Shown here in pieces: positions 8,674-17,087 of a DNA stretch of 64,000 nt. Source of the DNA: CAXMQZ01 sp963707075 (GTDB lineage Bacteria > Acidobacteriota > Thermoanaerobaculia > Multivoradales > JAHEKO01); assembly GCA_963707075.1 (NCBI GenBank), contig CAVPOX010000002.1, forward strand, positions 62,001 to 126,000, given 5' to 3'. The notes beneath the pieces were generated by a model. It was not told where the DNA came from and ran no database searches. It was given only the letters and a program-made list of their open reading frames with translations. Positions within the stretch are counted from its first letter, which is position 1; each line of letters opens with the position of its first letter. The position numbers and the translations under genes were made by a program.

Positions 8674-10743
8674 TTACCAGTCCTTCTTGTTGCGACTCCG
8701 CTTGGTACCCGGAGGCAGCTGCCGCTCGGGCCGCCCTTCTTCGAGGGCCTGGAGATAGCGCTCGGCCTCCTCCGGAGTCAGCCCTTCGAGCTCCTGCAGC
8801 TCCCCTTGCGGCTCTGCACTTCCCGCGCTGCCCTCCTCGCCATCCGTCACGCCATCGCCATCGCTGTCCGGATTGTTGGGATCGGTCTCCTGCGGATCCA
8901 ACCGACCGTTGCGATTCAGGTCCTCGGCCCCATCGGGCAGGCCATCACCGTCGGTGTCGGGATTCTGCGGATCGGTCGGGTTCTGACCGGACTGCTCGAC
9001 GTCGTCGGGAAGCCCATCCTCATCCGAGTCCTGCGCGCCCTGGGACTGCTGCTCGTCCGCGGACTGTGGCTCATTCTGCTGCTGTTGCTCTTCCTCACCC
9101 TGCTCTTGTTGCTGCTGATCATCCGGTTGCTGCTGATCCTGCTGTTGGGGATTCTGCTGTGGCTGTTGGTCTTGCCGCTTCTGTGCCTCTTCGTGACGAC
9201 GACGGATTTCGTCACGCACAAACTCGAGGTTGAACTTGGCGTCCTCGTCCTCCGGATCGAGCTCCAACGCAGTCTTGTAAAGCTCCACAGCCTCTTCCAA
9301 TCGGCCTTGACGAAAGGCCGAATTCCCGAGGTTGTACAGTGCTTCCTGACGCAGGGTCTGATCGCTGGCCAAGGCGGCCCTCGAGAAAGCCCGATCTGCT
9401 TCCGCGTAGTTGCGCATCTGATAGTGCGCGCTACCGAGGTTCAGCGCCACCTCCGGGTTCTCCGGGTTCTCCACCTGCAAGTCCGTGAACCCCTGCAGGG
9501 CCTGGTCATACAGACCCTGATCGTAAGCTTTGAAGGGGTCCTTGACACGCGGGGCCGTTGTCGCCTCCGGTTGGACGGGAGACTGCCCGGGGGTCGGGGG
9601 AGACTGCTGGGCCAGGGCATTCGACGCAGCCATGAAAGCAATGAGAAGCACAGGCGTCACCGAACCCGTCGAAGCGGCGCGACGACGACTGCGAATCGAG
9701 ATCAACGGCTCCAGCATCAGCACCACCAAGGCAAACGCCACGAACCACTGGAATCGCTCCTCCCAGCGCTGTCGACGCTTGGAGCCCAGCTCCTGGTCCT
9801 CCAGTACCGCTTTGATGCCCTGGGAGTAGATCTGCTCGAGATCGACGTCTCCGGTCACCGATCGTACATAGCGGCCGCCTGTCTCGAGAGCGATCCTTTG
9901 CAGTGTGGGCTCATCGAGACGACTCAGGACGATCTCGCCCCGTCCATCGCGACGGAAGCCGCCACCCGCATCGGGGATCGGCGCTCCCTCGTCCCGGCCA
10001 ATGCCGATGGTGAAGATGCGCACACCTGCGGCCTTGGCCTCTTCGGCGGCCGCCAGGGCCTGCCCGCTATGATCCTCTCCGTCAGTGATGAGAATCATCG
10101 CACTCGAGGCGTTGGAGCCCCCCTCGAAGGCGCTCAAGCCGGACCGTATCGCCTGAGTCAGATCGGTCCCTTTCACCGGAATCAGCTCGGTATCGATCGC
10201 ATCGAGAAAGAGCTCCGCAGCACCATAGTCCAGGGTCAGCGGGCACTCCACGAAAGCCGTGCCGGCAAAGGCAACCAGACCGATGCGATCACCCTCCAGC
10301 AGCGCCAGCAGATCGGCGATCTCTCGTTTCGCCCTTTCGAGCCTGCTCAGTTGGCCTCCCGACTCGGCATCTTCGACCAACATGCTGTCGGACACATCCA
10401 GGGCGACGACGATGTCTACGCCCTGTCGCTTGACCTCCTCCCAGGTGAAGCCGTACTTGATCTCGGCCAGAGCCAACACTGCCGCGGTCAAACCCAACAG
10501 GATCAGCACGGCCTTGAAGGCCTGCCGTTGGCGACTGATCCCGGTGGTCAAGCGCTCCACCATCTCGGCGCTGACGAAGCTCTTCAGCAGACGGTCCTTG
10601 GTCCGCGCGACGTAGACGAAAAAGGCCAGCATCACCGGTGTCAGCCACAGCAACCAGAGCGACTGTGGATGACCGACTCGCACATCGGCGCAGCCAGTCA
10701 ACGGCAGCAACAGGAGGACCCAAAAGGCAGGAAGTCTCATCAT
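8674..10743 (-). CDS. BatB/BatC fusion: VWA domain, TPRs, Gln-rich linker, thrombospondin type 3 repeats
   Basis: 689 residues combining what are usually two proteins. An N-terminal hydrophobic start has a lipobox-like LTGC (Cys18), followed by two membrane helices. A von Willebrand A domain runs from about residue 108 to 300 with the MIDAS motif DVSDS (116-120), as in BatB. After another hydrophobic segment near 330-350 and a Pro/Gln linker come TPR repeats (about 395-515) as in BatC, then a run very rich in Gln and Glu (about 520-560). Last comes a calcium-binding thrombospondin type 3 stretch (about 565-650) with repeats of the form DxDxDGLPD and DSDGDGVTDGEE. It is 3 bp from batA. The acidic calcium repeats are not part of classical BatC as I know it. 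Confidence 0.88.
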   Translation of the reverse strand: MMRLPAFWVLLLLPLTGCADVRVGHPQSLWLLWLTPVMLAFFVYVARTKDRLLKSFVSAEMVERLTTGISRQRQAFKAVLILLGLTAAVLALAEIKYGFTWEEVKRQGVDIVVALDVSDSMLVEDAESGGQLSRLERAKREIADLLALLEGDRIGLVAFAGTAFVECPLTLDYGAAELFLDAIDTELIPVKGTDLTQAIRSGLSAFEGGSNASSAMILITDGEDHSGQALAAAEEAKAAGVRIFTIGIGRDEGAPIPDAGGGFRRDGRGEIVLSRLDEPTLQRIALETGGRYVRSVTGDVDLEQIYSQGIKAVLEDQELGSKRRQRWEERFQWFVAFALVVLMLEPLISIRSRRRAASTGSVTPVLLIAFMAASNALAQQSPPTPGQSPVQPEATTAPRVKDPFKAYDQGLYDQALQGFTDLQVENPENPEVALNLGSAHYQMRNYAEADRAFSRAALASDQTLRQEALYNLGNSAFRQGRLEEAVELYKTALELDPEDEDAKFNLEFVRDEIRRRHEEAQKRQDQQPQQNPQQQDQQQPDDQQQQEQGEEEQQQQNEPQSADEQQSQGAQDSDEDGLPDDVEQSGQNPTDPQNPDTDGDGLPDGAEDLNRNGRLDPQETDPNNPDSDGDGVTDGEEGSAGSAEPQGELQELEGLTPEEAERYLQALEEGRPERQLPPGTKRSRNKKDW

Positions 10744-10746
10744 CGC

Positions 10747-11781
10747 TCAGGGCAGCTTGCGAAACCTGGTTCCCAGCAGGACGACCTCGAGGATCAGCAG
10801 GCCGACCGCCGGCAACAGGAACCATCGAAAGCGCTCGTTGTACTCCATATAGGTATCGGTCGTGATTTCTGTGGTTTCGAGCGCATCGATCTCATCGTAG
10901 ATCGACTCCAGAGCCACCTTGTCCTCGGCGCGGAAGTAGGCGCCGCCAGTCTCGCTTGCGATCTCCTCCAGCATCGCATCGTCGATCTCCACGCTTTCGT
11001 AGATGACCTGCTTGCCAAAAAAGGAGTCCACCACAAAGGGCGCCTTGCCCCTCGTGCCGGCGCCGATGGCGTAGATCTTGATGTCGAACGTCTTGGCGAT
11101 CTCTGCCGCCTTTCGCGGATCGAGCGAGCCTGCATTGCTCCGGCCGTCGGTCAGCAGGATGATCACCTTGGACTCCGCTTGCGAATCCCGCAGCCTCTTG
11201 ACCGCGGTACCGATAGCCGAGCCGATAGCCGTCGCGTCCCCGGCGATGCCGATCTCCACCCGCTCCAGAAAGGTCGCCAGGATGCCATGATCGAGGGTGA
11301 GCGGACACTGCGTGAACGCTTCGCTGCCGAAGACGACCAGGCCGATCTGGTCATTGTTGCGGCCCTCTACGAATTCTTCCACCACCGCCTTGGCAATCTG
11401 CAACCGGTTGCGTCGACTCTTGATCGGGCGGTCGGCGTCGAGGTCCAGTGCCTGCATGCTGCCCGAGGTATCCATGACTAGCACGATGTCGATCCCTTCG
11501 GTCCGCACCTCCGAGTGTTTGCGACCCGTCTGCGGGCGGGCCATCGCCATGATCAGCAGGGCGACAGTCAACAGGCGAAGCCCCTCGACGACTCGCCGCA
11601 GGAGCACGACCCTGGATGGATGGAGGCGCTGCAATGTCTCGATGCTGGAGTAGCGCACCGCTGCAACCTGTCGACGCCGGCGTGCCAACCAGGGGGCAAG
11701 CCACCAGCCAGCCACCCACAGCGCAAAGAGGGGGACGAGAATCCACAGCAGCCAGCGATCGGCGAAGATCAACTCACTCAC
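10747..11781 (-). CDS. batA: BatA-like von Willebrand A domain membrane protein
   Basis: 344 residues. Two N-terminal membrane helices (about 12-32 and 65-82) are followed by a VWA domain with an intact MIDAS motif DTSGSM (104-109), the downstream GLVVFGSEAFTQCPLTLD segment, and TDGRSNAG. A last membrane helix lies at about 320-338. This is the BatA architecture, a metal-dependent adhesion domain facing the periplasm. The start is GTG, overlapping the upstream stop as GTGA, so it is translationally coupled. MoxR ATPases are thought to remodel complexes containing such VWA proteins; moxR is encoded four genes upstream. Confidence 0.88.
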   Translation of the reverse strand: MSELIFADRWLLWILVPLFALWVAGWWLAPWLARRRRQVAAVRYSSIETLQRLHPSRVVLLRRVVEGLRLLTVALLIMAMARPQTGRKHSEVRTEGIDIVLVMDTSGSMQALDLDADRPIKSRRNRLQIAKAVVEEFVEGRNNDQIGLVVFGSEAFTQCPLTLDHGILATFLERVEIGIAGDATAIGSAIGTAVKRLRDSQAESKVIILLTDGRSNAGSLDPRKAAEIAKTFDIKIYAIGAGTRGKAPFVVDSFFGKQVIYESVEIDDAMLEEIASETGGAYFRAEDKVALESIYDEIDALETTEITTDTYMEYNERFRWFLLPAVGLLILEVVLLGTRFRKLP

Positions 11782-12785
11782 GCGGCCTCCTGCAGGGATG
11801 CCTCGTCGGCGGCCGTCTCGTCGCTCCGGCGGGTCGCTTCGACGAAGCTCAGGGCCTGCTCGTAGATACTCTCGACGTCACTCCGGCTCGGCTCACGGTG
11901 GGCGAACTTGACCTGATCGGTGTCGACCAGGAAGTGCCGCAGGTGCTCGCCTTGTTCGCTCGTCAGGTCCTCCAGACTCGCCAGGCTCGGCAGGATCTCC
12001 TCGGTCGTCAGGTCGGTGGCGTTGATGGCGAAACGCCCCTCGACATAGACCCTGAGAATCTCGGAGATCTGGAAATAGAACCAGCGCACGGCCGCCGGAT
12101 CGTCGAAATCGGTGTCGCGCAGGGCGTTCAGGGCCTCGAAAGCGACCTCATGAGGAGGCCGCAGCGGCACGGCATCCCGTTGTTTCGCCCGCCATCGCAG
12201 GTACCACCAGATACCGGCCGCGATCAGCAGCGCCGTGATGAGTCCGGCAATGATTCCCACCCAGGGAACGGGAGAGCGCACCGGGTGGAGTGGTTTCAGC
12301 CCGCGAATGTCCTCGGCACCACCCTCGGCAGGCAAAACGGATTCGACCTCGACAAAGATCTCCGAAGTCGTCAGCGTCTGCCACGGTTCCGGCTCCTCGC
12401 CTTCGGGCGCGGGCTGTCGGTAGCCGACCACGACGGGCGGCAGGACGTAGGAGCCCACCAGATCTGCGCGCAGCTCGTACCAGCGCTGACGCAAGACCCG
12501 ACCGTTCCTCGCGGGAGCTTCTTCCGTACCGATATCGACAATGCGAAAGCCGGCAATCTCGGCTCCAGCCTCGGGAATCTCGATTTCGTAGCTCGCTTCC
12601 GCGTCCACCGCGATCCGGTAGGTGATCAGATCCCCGGTGGTCGCCACCGCGCGGTCGACGGAAGCCTGAGCCTCGACCGGTTCGCGAGGTGCGTCCTGCA
12701 GCCGCGACTCCGGAACCTCGGCACAATGGATCAGGCCGAGCAGACTTGCCACCAGCAGGCACCCCCGCAAGGGCCTACGAATCAT
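11778..12785 (-). CDS. DUF4381-like membrane protein with BatD-like N-terminal domain
   Basis: 335 residues. The N-terminus is a possible lipoprotein signal (LLGLIHC, Cys about 20). A beta-rich extracytoplasmic domain follows at about 35-165 (GDLITYRIAVDAEASYEIEI, similar in style to BatD). A membrane helix lies at about 185-208. The C-terminal cytoplasmic region carries the pattern ISEILRVYVEGRFAINATDL-TTEEIL, which is typical of DUF4381 proteins between DUF58 and VWA genes in MoxR clusters. The chosen ATG at 12785 overlaps the upstream gene by 11 bp and begins right before the hydrophobic segment; a start at 12833 would lie further inside that gene. It probably links the periplasmic Bat parts to the cytoplasmic MoxR/DUF58 pair. 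Confidence 0.75.
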   Translation of the reverse strand: MIRRPLRGCLLVASLLGLIHCAEVPESRLQDAPREPVEAQASVDRAVATTGDLITYRIAVDAEASYEIEIPEAGAEIAGFRIVDIGTEEAPARNGRVLRQRWYELRADLVGSYVLPPVVVGYRQPAPEGEEPEPWQTLTTSEIFVEVESVLPAEGGAEDIRGLKPLHPVRSPVPWVGIIAGLITALLIAAGIWWYLRWRAKQRDAVPLRPPHEVAFEALNALRDTDFDDPAAVRWFYFQISEILRVYVEGRFAINATDLTTEEILPSLASLEDLTSEQGEHLRHFLVDTDQVKFAHREPSRSDVESIYEQALSFVEATRRSDETAADEASLQEAA

Positions 12786-13770
12786 CGACCATCCTCTCCG
12801 GGAACAGCTCGACATCCTGGGTCGAGAGCTCACTGTCGATCAGATCGTTGTAGGCCGACTGCATCTTGACCATCTGGTAGTCACGCTCGACGAGCGGACG
12901 CACCTGATCGAGGGTGATCTCCTCGGTGGCGCCCTCCGCCTGCTGGCTCTGGTAGCGCTCACGATTGGCCTGGAAGTAGTTCGCGAGGTCGGTCTCGTCG
13001 ACAATGATCTGATCCAGGACCTCCTTCTCGATGAACCGCGTTACAGCGAGCTGTTTCAACACCTCGGTTTGCCGCCTTTCGACTTCCGGGTCGCGGTCGT
13101 ACTCGAGCTTGACCGCCTTCTGCCACAACAGCTCATCCGCCACGTATTTGCGGAGCAGCTCCTCCTTGCCTTCGGCGGTGGAAAAGCGCGCGGCGATCTC
13201 GGGCGGTAGCCCGTCGAGAGCCCGGTCGACCTGTGAACGGCGGATCTCTCTCTGACCGATCCTGGCGACAACCGGGTCCTCACTGGACCGCTGGACCGGG
13301 TCAGCCTCGAGCTGGACATGACTCTGCAGGGCGGCTTGTGCCGCGTGATGCCGCCCGAGTCGCTCCAGACAGTGCACGATCCGGGATGACAACTCGTCTC
13401 CGAGCTCGCCGGCACCCAATGTCTCAGCCTCATAGAACCAGCGCAGCGCCTTGTCGAACTGCCCGGTCTCCATGTAGTTGGTGCCCAGGGTATAAGCGAT
13501 CCGGGCACGTTTGTCGCTCGGGACCGAGCCGTCTTCGAGGTAGCTCGCATAAAGCCCAGCGGCCTCATCGAAAGCGCCTGCAGCCTGGAGCTTGGCGGCA
13601 ACCTCGCGCTGACGCTCAGCCGTGGCAGCGCCGGTGGTGGAGGAACGCGCAGCCAGCATCATCCACAGGATCAGGCCCAGCAAGAGCGCCAGCACCGCGA
13701 TCAACAGCCAACGATTCGTGGCATCGCCAGGTCGAGAGTCCACTGTCCGGGGTGGCTCACGGAGCTCCAT
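12775..13770 (-). CDS. Membrane-anchored TPR / SurA-N-like chaperone without a PPIase domain
   Basis: 331 residues. After a short cytoplasmic start, a membrane helix (about 22-43) anchors the protein. Two TPR-like units follow (about 55-125, YTLGTNYMETGQFDKALRWFYEAE). The rest (about 145-320) looks like the N-terminal chaperone region of SurA/PpiD/PrsA foldases: PVVARIGQREIRRSQVD, LLRKYVADELLWQKAV, then VDETDLANYFQANRERY and a return helix with LVERDYQMVKMQSAYNDLI. The parvulin domain normally inserted between these two parts is missing. It abuts the DUF58 stop with no gap. A holdase role for the periplasmic Bat proteins is a reasonable inference. Confidence 0.72.
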   Translation of the reverse strand: MELREPPRTVDSRPGDATNRWLLIAVLALLLGLILWMMLAARSSTTGAATAERQREVAAKLQAAGAFDEAAGLYASYLEDGSVPSDKRARIAYTLGTNYMETGQFDKALRWFYEAETLGAGELGDELSSRIVHCLERLGRHHAAQAALQSHVQLEADPVQRSSEDPVVARIGQREIRRSQVDRALDGLPPEIAARFSTAEGKEELLRKYVADELLWQKAVKLEYDRDPEVERRQTEVLKQLAVTRFIEKEVLDQIIVDETDLANYFQANRERYQSQQAEGATEEITLDQVRPLVERDYQMVKMQSAYNDLIDSELSTQDVELFPERMVDDS

Positions 13771-14704
13771 CTATCGTCGCCTTTCTCGCATATGGAAGTA
13801 GCGCACAAGAGAATCCACATAGTGTGGATCGTCGGCCCGCACCTGCACCTCACCCGCCCCGGCCGAGCGAAACAGTCGAGTTCGATCCTCACGCGTCTCA
13901 CGGCTGAGCAGTCTCAGCCCCTCGGAGATGTTGCGATCCGAGGTATCGATCAGGATGGTCTCGCCGGTCTCGGCGTCTTCGAGCTCGATCAGCCCGATCT
14001 TCGGCAAGTCCGATTCCCGTCGATCTCCAACGACGACCGCCGTGACATCGTGTCGCTTCGCCGAAAGGCGCAACACATCGTCGTATCCTTCGTCCATGAA
14101 GTCCGAAATCACAAACGCGACGACCTTGCGTCGCAGGACCTTACTCATGTACTCCAACGCCTGCTGCAGGTCGGTCTCCCGGCGAGCGGTGCGGAAGGTC
14201 AGAGATGTCGCGAATGACCCGCCAGACGTGGGCCCGCCCCTTCTTGGGTGGGATGAAGTGCTCGATTCGATCGGAGAAGATGATCAGACCCACTCGGTCA
14301 TTGCTCTTGATGGCGGTATAGGCGAGCAGCGCCGCGATCTCTGCCGCCACTTCGTTCTTCAGCTTGGCTCCGCTACCAAAGGCACCGGAAGAGCTGACAT
14401 CGACCAACAGCATGACCGTGAGCTCCCGCTCCTCCCGATGGAGCTTGACGAACGGCAGGCCCATGCGCGCTGTCACCTTCCAGTCGATGTGACGAATGTC
14501 GTCTCCAGGTTGGTACTCGCGCACTTCCTCGAACTCCATCCCGCGGCCGCGGAAGGCGCTCTCGTATTCCCCGGCGAAGGCATCGTTGACGAGACGCTGG
14601 GTACGAATCTGGATCGCCTTGATCTTGGCGAACAACTCTGGCGACAGGGCCTCGGAGAGGTCCAGGTGCTCACTGTTGTCTTGAACAGGAGACGCGTATT
14701 TCAT
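13771..14704 (-). pseudogene. DUF58 protein, split by a one-base frameshift
   Basis: DUF58 proteins work with MoxR ATPases and have a degenerate VWA-like fold of about 290-310 residues. Here the N-terminal part (14704 to about 14200) contains the family signature GRGMEFEEVREYQPGDDIRH and the DVSSS MIDAS-like motif, then runs to a false stop at 14141. The C-terminal part continues in another frame to the stop at 13771 with ALEYMSKVLRRKVVAFVISD. Removing one base near 14198-14206 (minus-strand ATCTCTGACC) would join them through a proper TFRTARRETDLQQ segment and give about 310 residues. It is either a recent mutation or an assembly/sequencing error; all surrounding genes are intact, which favours error. 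The ATG lies 2 bp after the moxR stop. Confidence 0.82.
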
Positions 14705-14706
14705 GC

Positions 14707-15696
14707 TCAAGGTACGTCGACGGTGTTGAAGATCTCCTGGACGATGTCGTCCGAGGTCAGGTCCTGCGCTTCGGCCTCGTAGGAGATCAGGACGCGGTGA
14801 CGCAGCACATCCGGTCCGACGGTCTTGATGTCCTGGGGCGTGACGTAGGCTCGGCCCGACATCATCGCCTGCACCTTGGCCGTCTGGGCCAGGAAGATGC
14901 TGGCGCGCGGTGAAGCGCCATAGTCGATGAGCTTTTCCATCTCCTCCATCTTGTACATCCCCGGTTCCCGGGTAGCGAAGACCACGTCGATGATGTAGTC
15001 CTCGACCTTGGGATCGAGGTAGACCTTGTCGGCCACCTGCCGCATCTCCTTGATGTCCTGTGGCGTCAAGACAGCCTCGACATGGGGCTTTTCGCGCTGT
15101 GCCATGCGGCGCAGGATCTGCTTCTCCTCCTGCTTGTCGGGATAGCCGACCTTGAGCTTCAGCATGAAGCGATCAACCTGGGCTTCGGGCAGCGGGTAGG
15201 TACCCTCCTGTTCGATCGGGTTCTGGGTGGCCAGGACCAGAAACGGATCGGGCAAGGTGTGGGTGTTCTCACCGATGGTGACCTGACGCTCCTGCATCGC
15301 CTCCAGCAGGGCACTCTGGACTTTGGCAGGTGCACGATTGATCTCGTCGGCCAGCACCAGATTGTTGTGAATCGGGCCGGTCTTGACGACGAAGTCGTGA
15401 TGCTGCGGTCGGTAGATCTCGGTGCCGATGAGGTCGGCCGGCAGCAGGTCGGGGGTGAACTGGATGCGGGCAAAGCCCGTGTGAATGGCATCCGACACCG
15501 TCTTGACCGCTGTGGTCTTGGCGAGACCGGGGATCCCTTCGATCAGGATATGGCCATCGGCAATCAGCGCCATGAGCAGCCGATCGATCATGTAGGCCTG
15601 CCCCACGATCACCTTCCCCACCTCCTCGCGCAGGCGATTGAGCTTCTGGGCCTGGGCCTCGATCTCGGGCGCCAGGTCCTGTGCGATCACATTCAT
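14707..15696 (-). CDS. moxR: MoxR-family AAA+ ATPase
   Basis: 329 residues, full length for MoxR. Walker A is GIPGLAKTT (54-62), Walker B LVLADEIN (113-120), sensor 1 ATQNPIEQEGTYPLPEAQ, and the typical MoxR phrase RFMLKLKVGYP follows. The C-terminal lid includes YGASPRAS and RAYVTPQDIK. It acts as a cytoplasmic chaperone-like ATPase that modifies protein complexes or inserts metal cofactors, usually through DUF58 and VWA partners, all of which follow here. ATG overlaps the upstream redoxin gene stop as ATGA. Confidence 0.94.
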   Translation of the reverse strand: MNVIAQDLAPEIEAQAQKLNRLREEVGKVIVGQAYMIDRLLMALIADGHILIEGIPGLAKTTAVKTVSDAIHTGFARIQFTPDLLPADLIGTEIYRPQHHDFVVKTGPIHNNLVLADEINRAPAKVQSALLEAMQERQVTIGENTHTLPDPFLVLATQNPIEQEGTYPLPEAQVDRFMLKLKVGYPDKQEEKQILRRMAQREKPHVEAVLTPQDIKEMRQVADKVYLDPKVEDYIIDVVFATREPGMYKMEEMEKLIDYGASPRASIFLAQTAKVQAMMSGRAYVTPQDIKTVGPDVLRHRVLISYEAEAQDLTSDDIVQEIFNTVDVP

Positions 15697-17087
15697 GTCC
15701 TCTCCTCGTCGTCTTGTAGTCGTATGGCTCGGCGGGCGGCCGCATCCGGGTCAGGCTTCAAGGCCTCGAGGCGCCGTCCCACCTCCCTGTGCAATCGGTC
15801 CAGCTCACTCGCGGGTGGCACCTGTCCGCCGTAACGAAGGCTCTCTTCCAGCGCGGCCATCCCTGGAGACTCCTCTTCGCCTGGCTCGCGGAGATCGCCG
15901 AGCAACTCCACCATGGCCAGCGCGTAGCCGCCGCCATCCCCTTGCATTCTCAGGCTCCTGGCCGCGTTGTAGCGCGCCATGATCGGCTCCAGATCGGTCA
16001 CCGTTTCGGTGGGTTCGGTGTGCTGGCGAGCCTTCCACCACTTGCCAATCGCCAGCCCGGCCATGGCGGCCACAGCGATCCCTCCGGCACCGATCGCCAG
16101 CGTGTTTGGCGTCATGCCGAGAACCGTTCGAGGCTCCACGGTCACGGTGGGCCCGAGCATCCGGGTCGCTGTCTCGTCTGTGGCCATTCTCGGTTTGTAA
16201 CGCAGCTCGATCGGATCGAGAGCGAACGTCCCCGGCTCGGTGGCCTGCAATGTCACCCGGTAGGTCACGATCTGAGCTCCATCCCGGCTGTTGGACGAAG
16301 CCGTCACTGCTGTCTGTTCCACACCCTCCGGCAGATGCACCTTGGGTGGCTGCGGCAAGTACTCTTCCAGGTGTCCGGCCCACTGCAACCGGATATCCAG
16401 ATCGAACGCTTCCCCGACCTGGGGCGACGTCGTCGAGAGCGCCAACTCGGCGGAAGGCGGATTGAGAATCGTCGGGAGATCCAGGGCTTCGGCATAGACG
16501 GCGTCTGGCCGAGAGCTTGGCGGCAGCAGGGCGATGAGCTCATCGAGCATGCCGGCCAGCCGTGTCCAGTCCCTGGCGCCCCGGGCCAGAGCTACCACTC
16601 GACCCGCGGGATCCACCAGATAGCTCATGGGAATCGCCGTCGCTTGATACTGGTTGCCGACCTGGCCCCGCTCGTCCCAGAGCAAGGGGAAGGTCAAGCC
16701 GAGCTTCTCGGCGAATCCATCGGCGGCGCTGCGTTCCTTGTCGACCGAGACACCCAGGACCACCACTCCCTGGTCGCCGTGGGAGCGATGCAGACTCTCC
16801 AGACTCGGCATTTCTGACCGGCAGGGTCCGCACCAACTGGCCCAGAACGTCAGGATCACCCAGTTGCCCGAGTACTGCGACAGCGAACCGGTGCCACCTC
16901 CAGTGCGCGGCAGCTCGAAATCGGTTGCGGGGCGCGGGGGCTCCAGCGCGCTCAGGCCCCTGGCCTGGACCACGTCGGAAACCCCCGCGCCCCTCACCAA
17001 GGAGGAACTGCACAGCAGACTCCCCAGGGCGAGTGCCACGATCGGCACCAGCCGCCACGCCCCGCGGGAGTCCGCCTTCACTCTCAA
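15693..17087 (-). CDS. TlpA-like thioredoxin domain fused to a BatD-like domain and membrane helix
   Basis: 464 residues. A signal sequence or anchor (about 10-32) is followed by a TlpA/AlkyI-redoxin type thioredoxin domain (about 52-190). The active site is WCGPC (Cys86, Cys89), with the cis-proline in AIPMSYLVD (Pro153). Next comes a beta-rich domain (about 205-315) like the domains of BatD, with PQVGEAFDLDIRLQW and TYRVTLQATEPGTF. A membrane helix near 330-352 and a cytoplasmic tail (about 355-464) with DUF4381-like helical content complete the protein. The start is TTG overlapping the upstream stop as TTGA; no better start precedes the signal. It brings a periplasmic thiol reductase into the Bat cluster, presumably to keep partner cysteines reduced; that role is inferred. 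Confidence 0.82.
   Translation of the reverse strand: MRVKADSRGAWRLVPIVALALGSLLCSSSLVRGAGVSDVVQARGLSALEPPRPATDFELPRTGGGTGSLSQYSGNWVILTFWASWCGPCRSEMPSLESLHRSHGDQGVVVLGVSVDKERSAADGFAEKLGLTFPLLWDERGQVGNQYQATAIPMSYLVDPAGRVVALARGARDWTRLAGMLDELIALLPPSSRPDAVYAEALDLPTILNPPSAELALSTTSPQVGEAFDLDIRLQWAGHLEEYLPQPPKVHLPEGVEQTAVTASSNSRDGAQIVTYRVTLQATEPGTFALDPIELRYKPRMATDETATRMLGPTVTVEPRTVLGMTPNTLAIGAGGIAVAAMAGLAIGKWWKARQHTEPTETVTDLEPIMARYNAARSLRMQGDGGGYALAMVELLGDLREPGEEESPGMAALEESLRYGGQVPPASELDRLHREVGRRLEALKPDPDAAARRAIRLQDDEERT

Noticed and set aside
8806..11481. Very long plus-strand open frame opposite the batA/batBC genes
   Set aside because: It is antisense to well-conserved Bat proteins, has Gln/His-rich and Leu-rich nonsense composition and no domain. 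High GC makes such shadow frames common.
14141..14260. Programmed frameshift in DUF58
   Set aside because: No slippery heptamer, stop codon at the shift point or stimulating structure was seen. A plain insertion or sequencing error is simpler.
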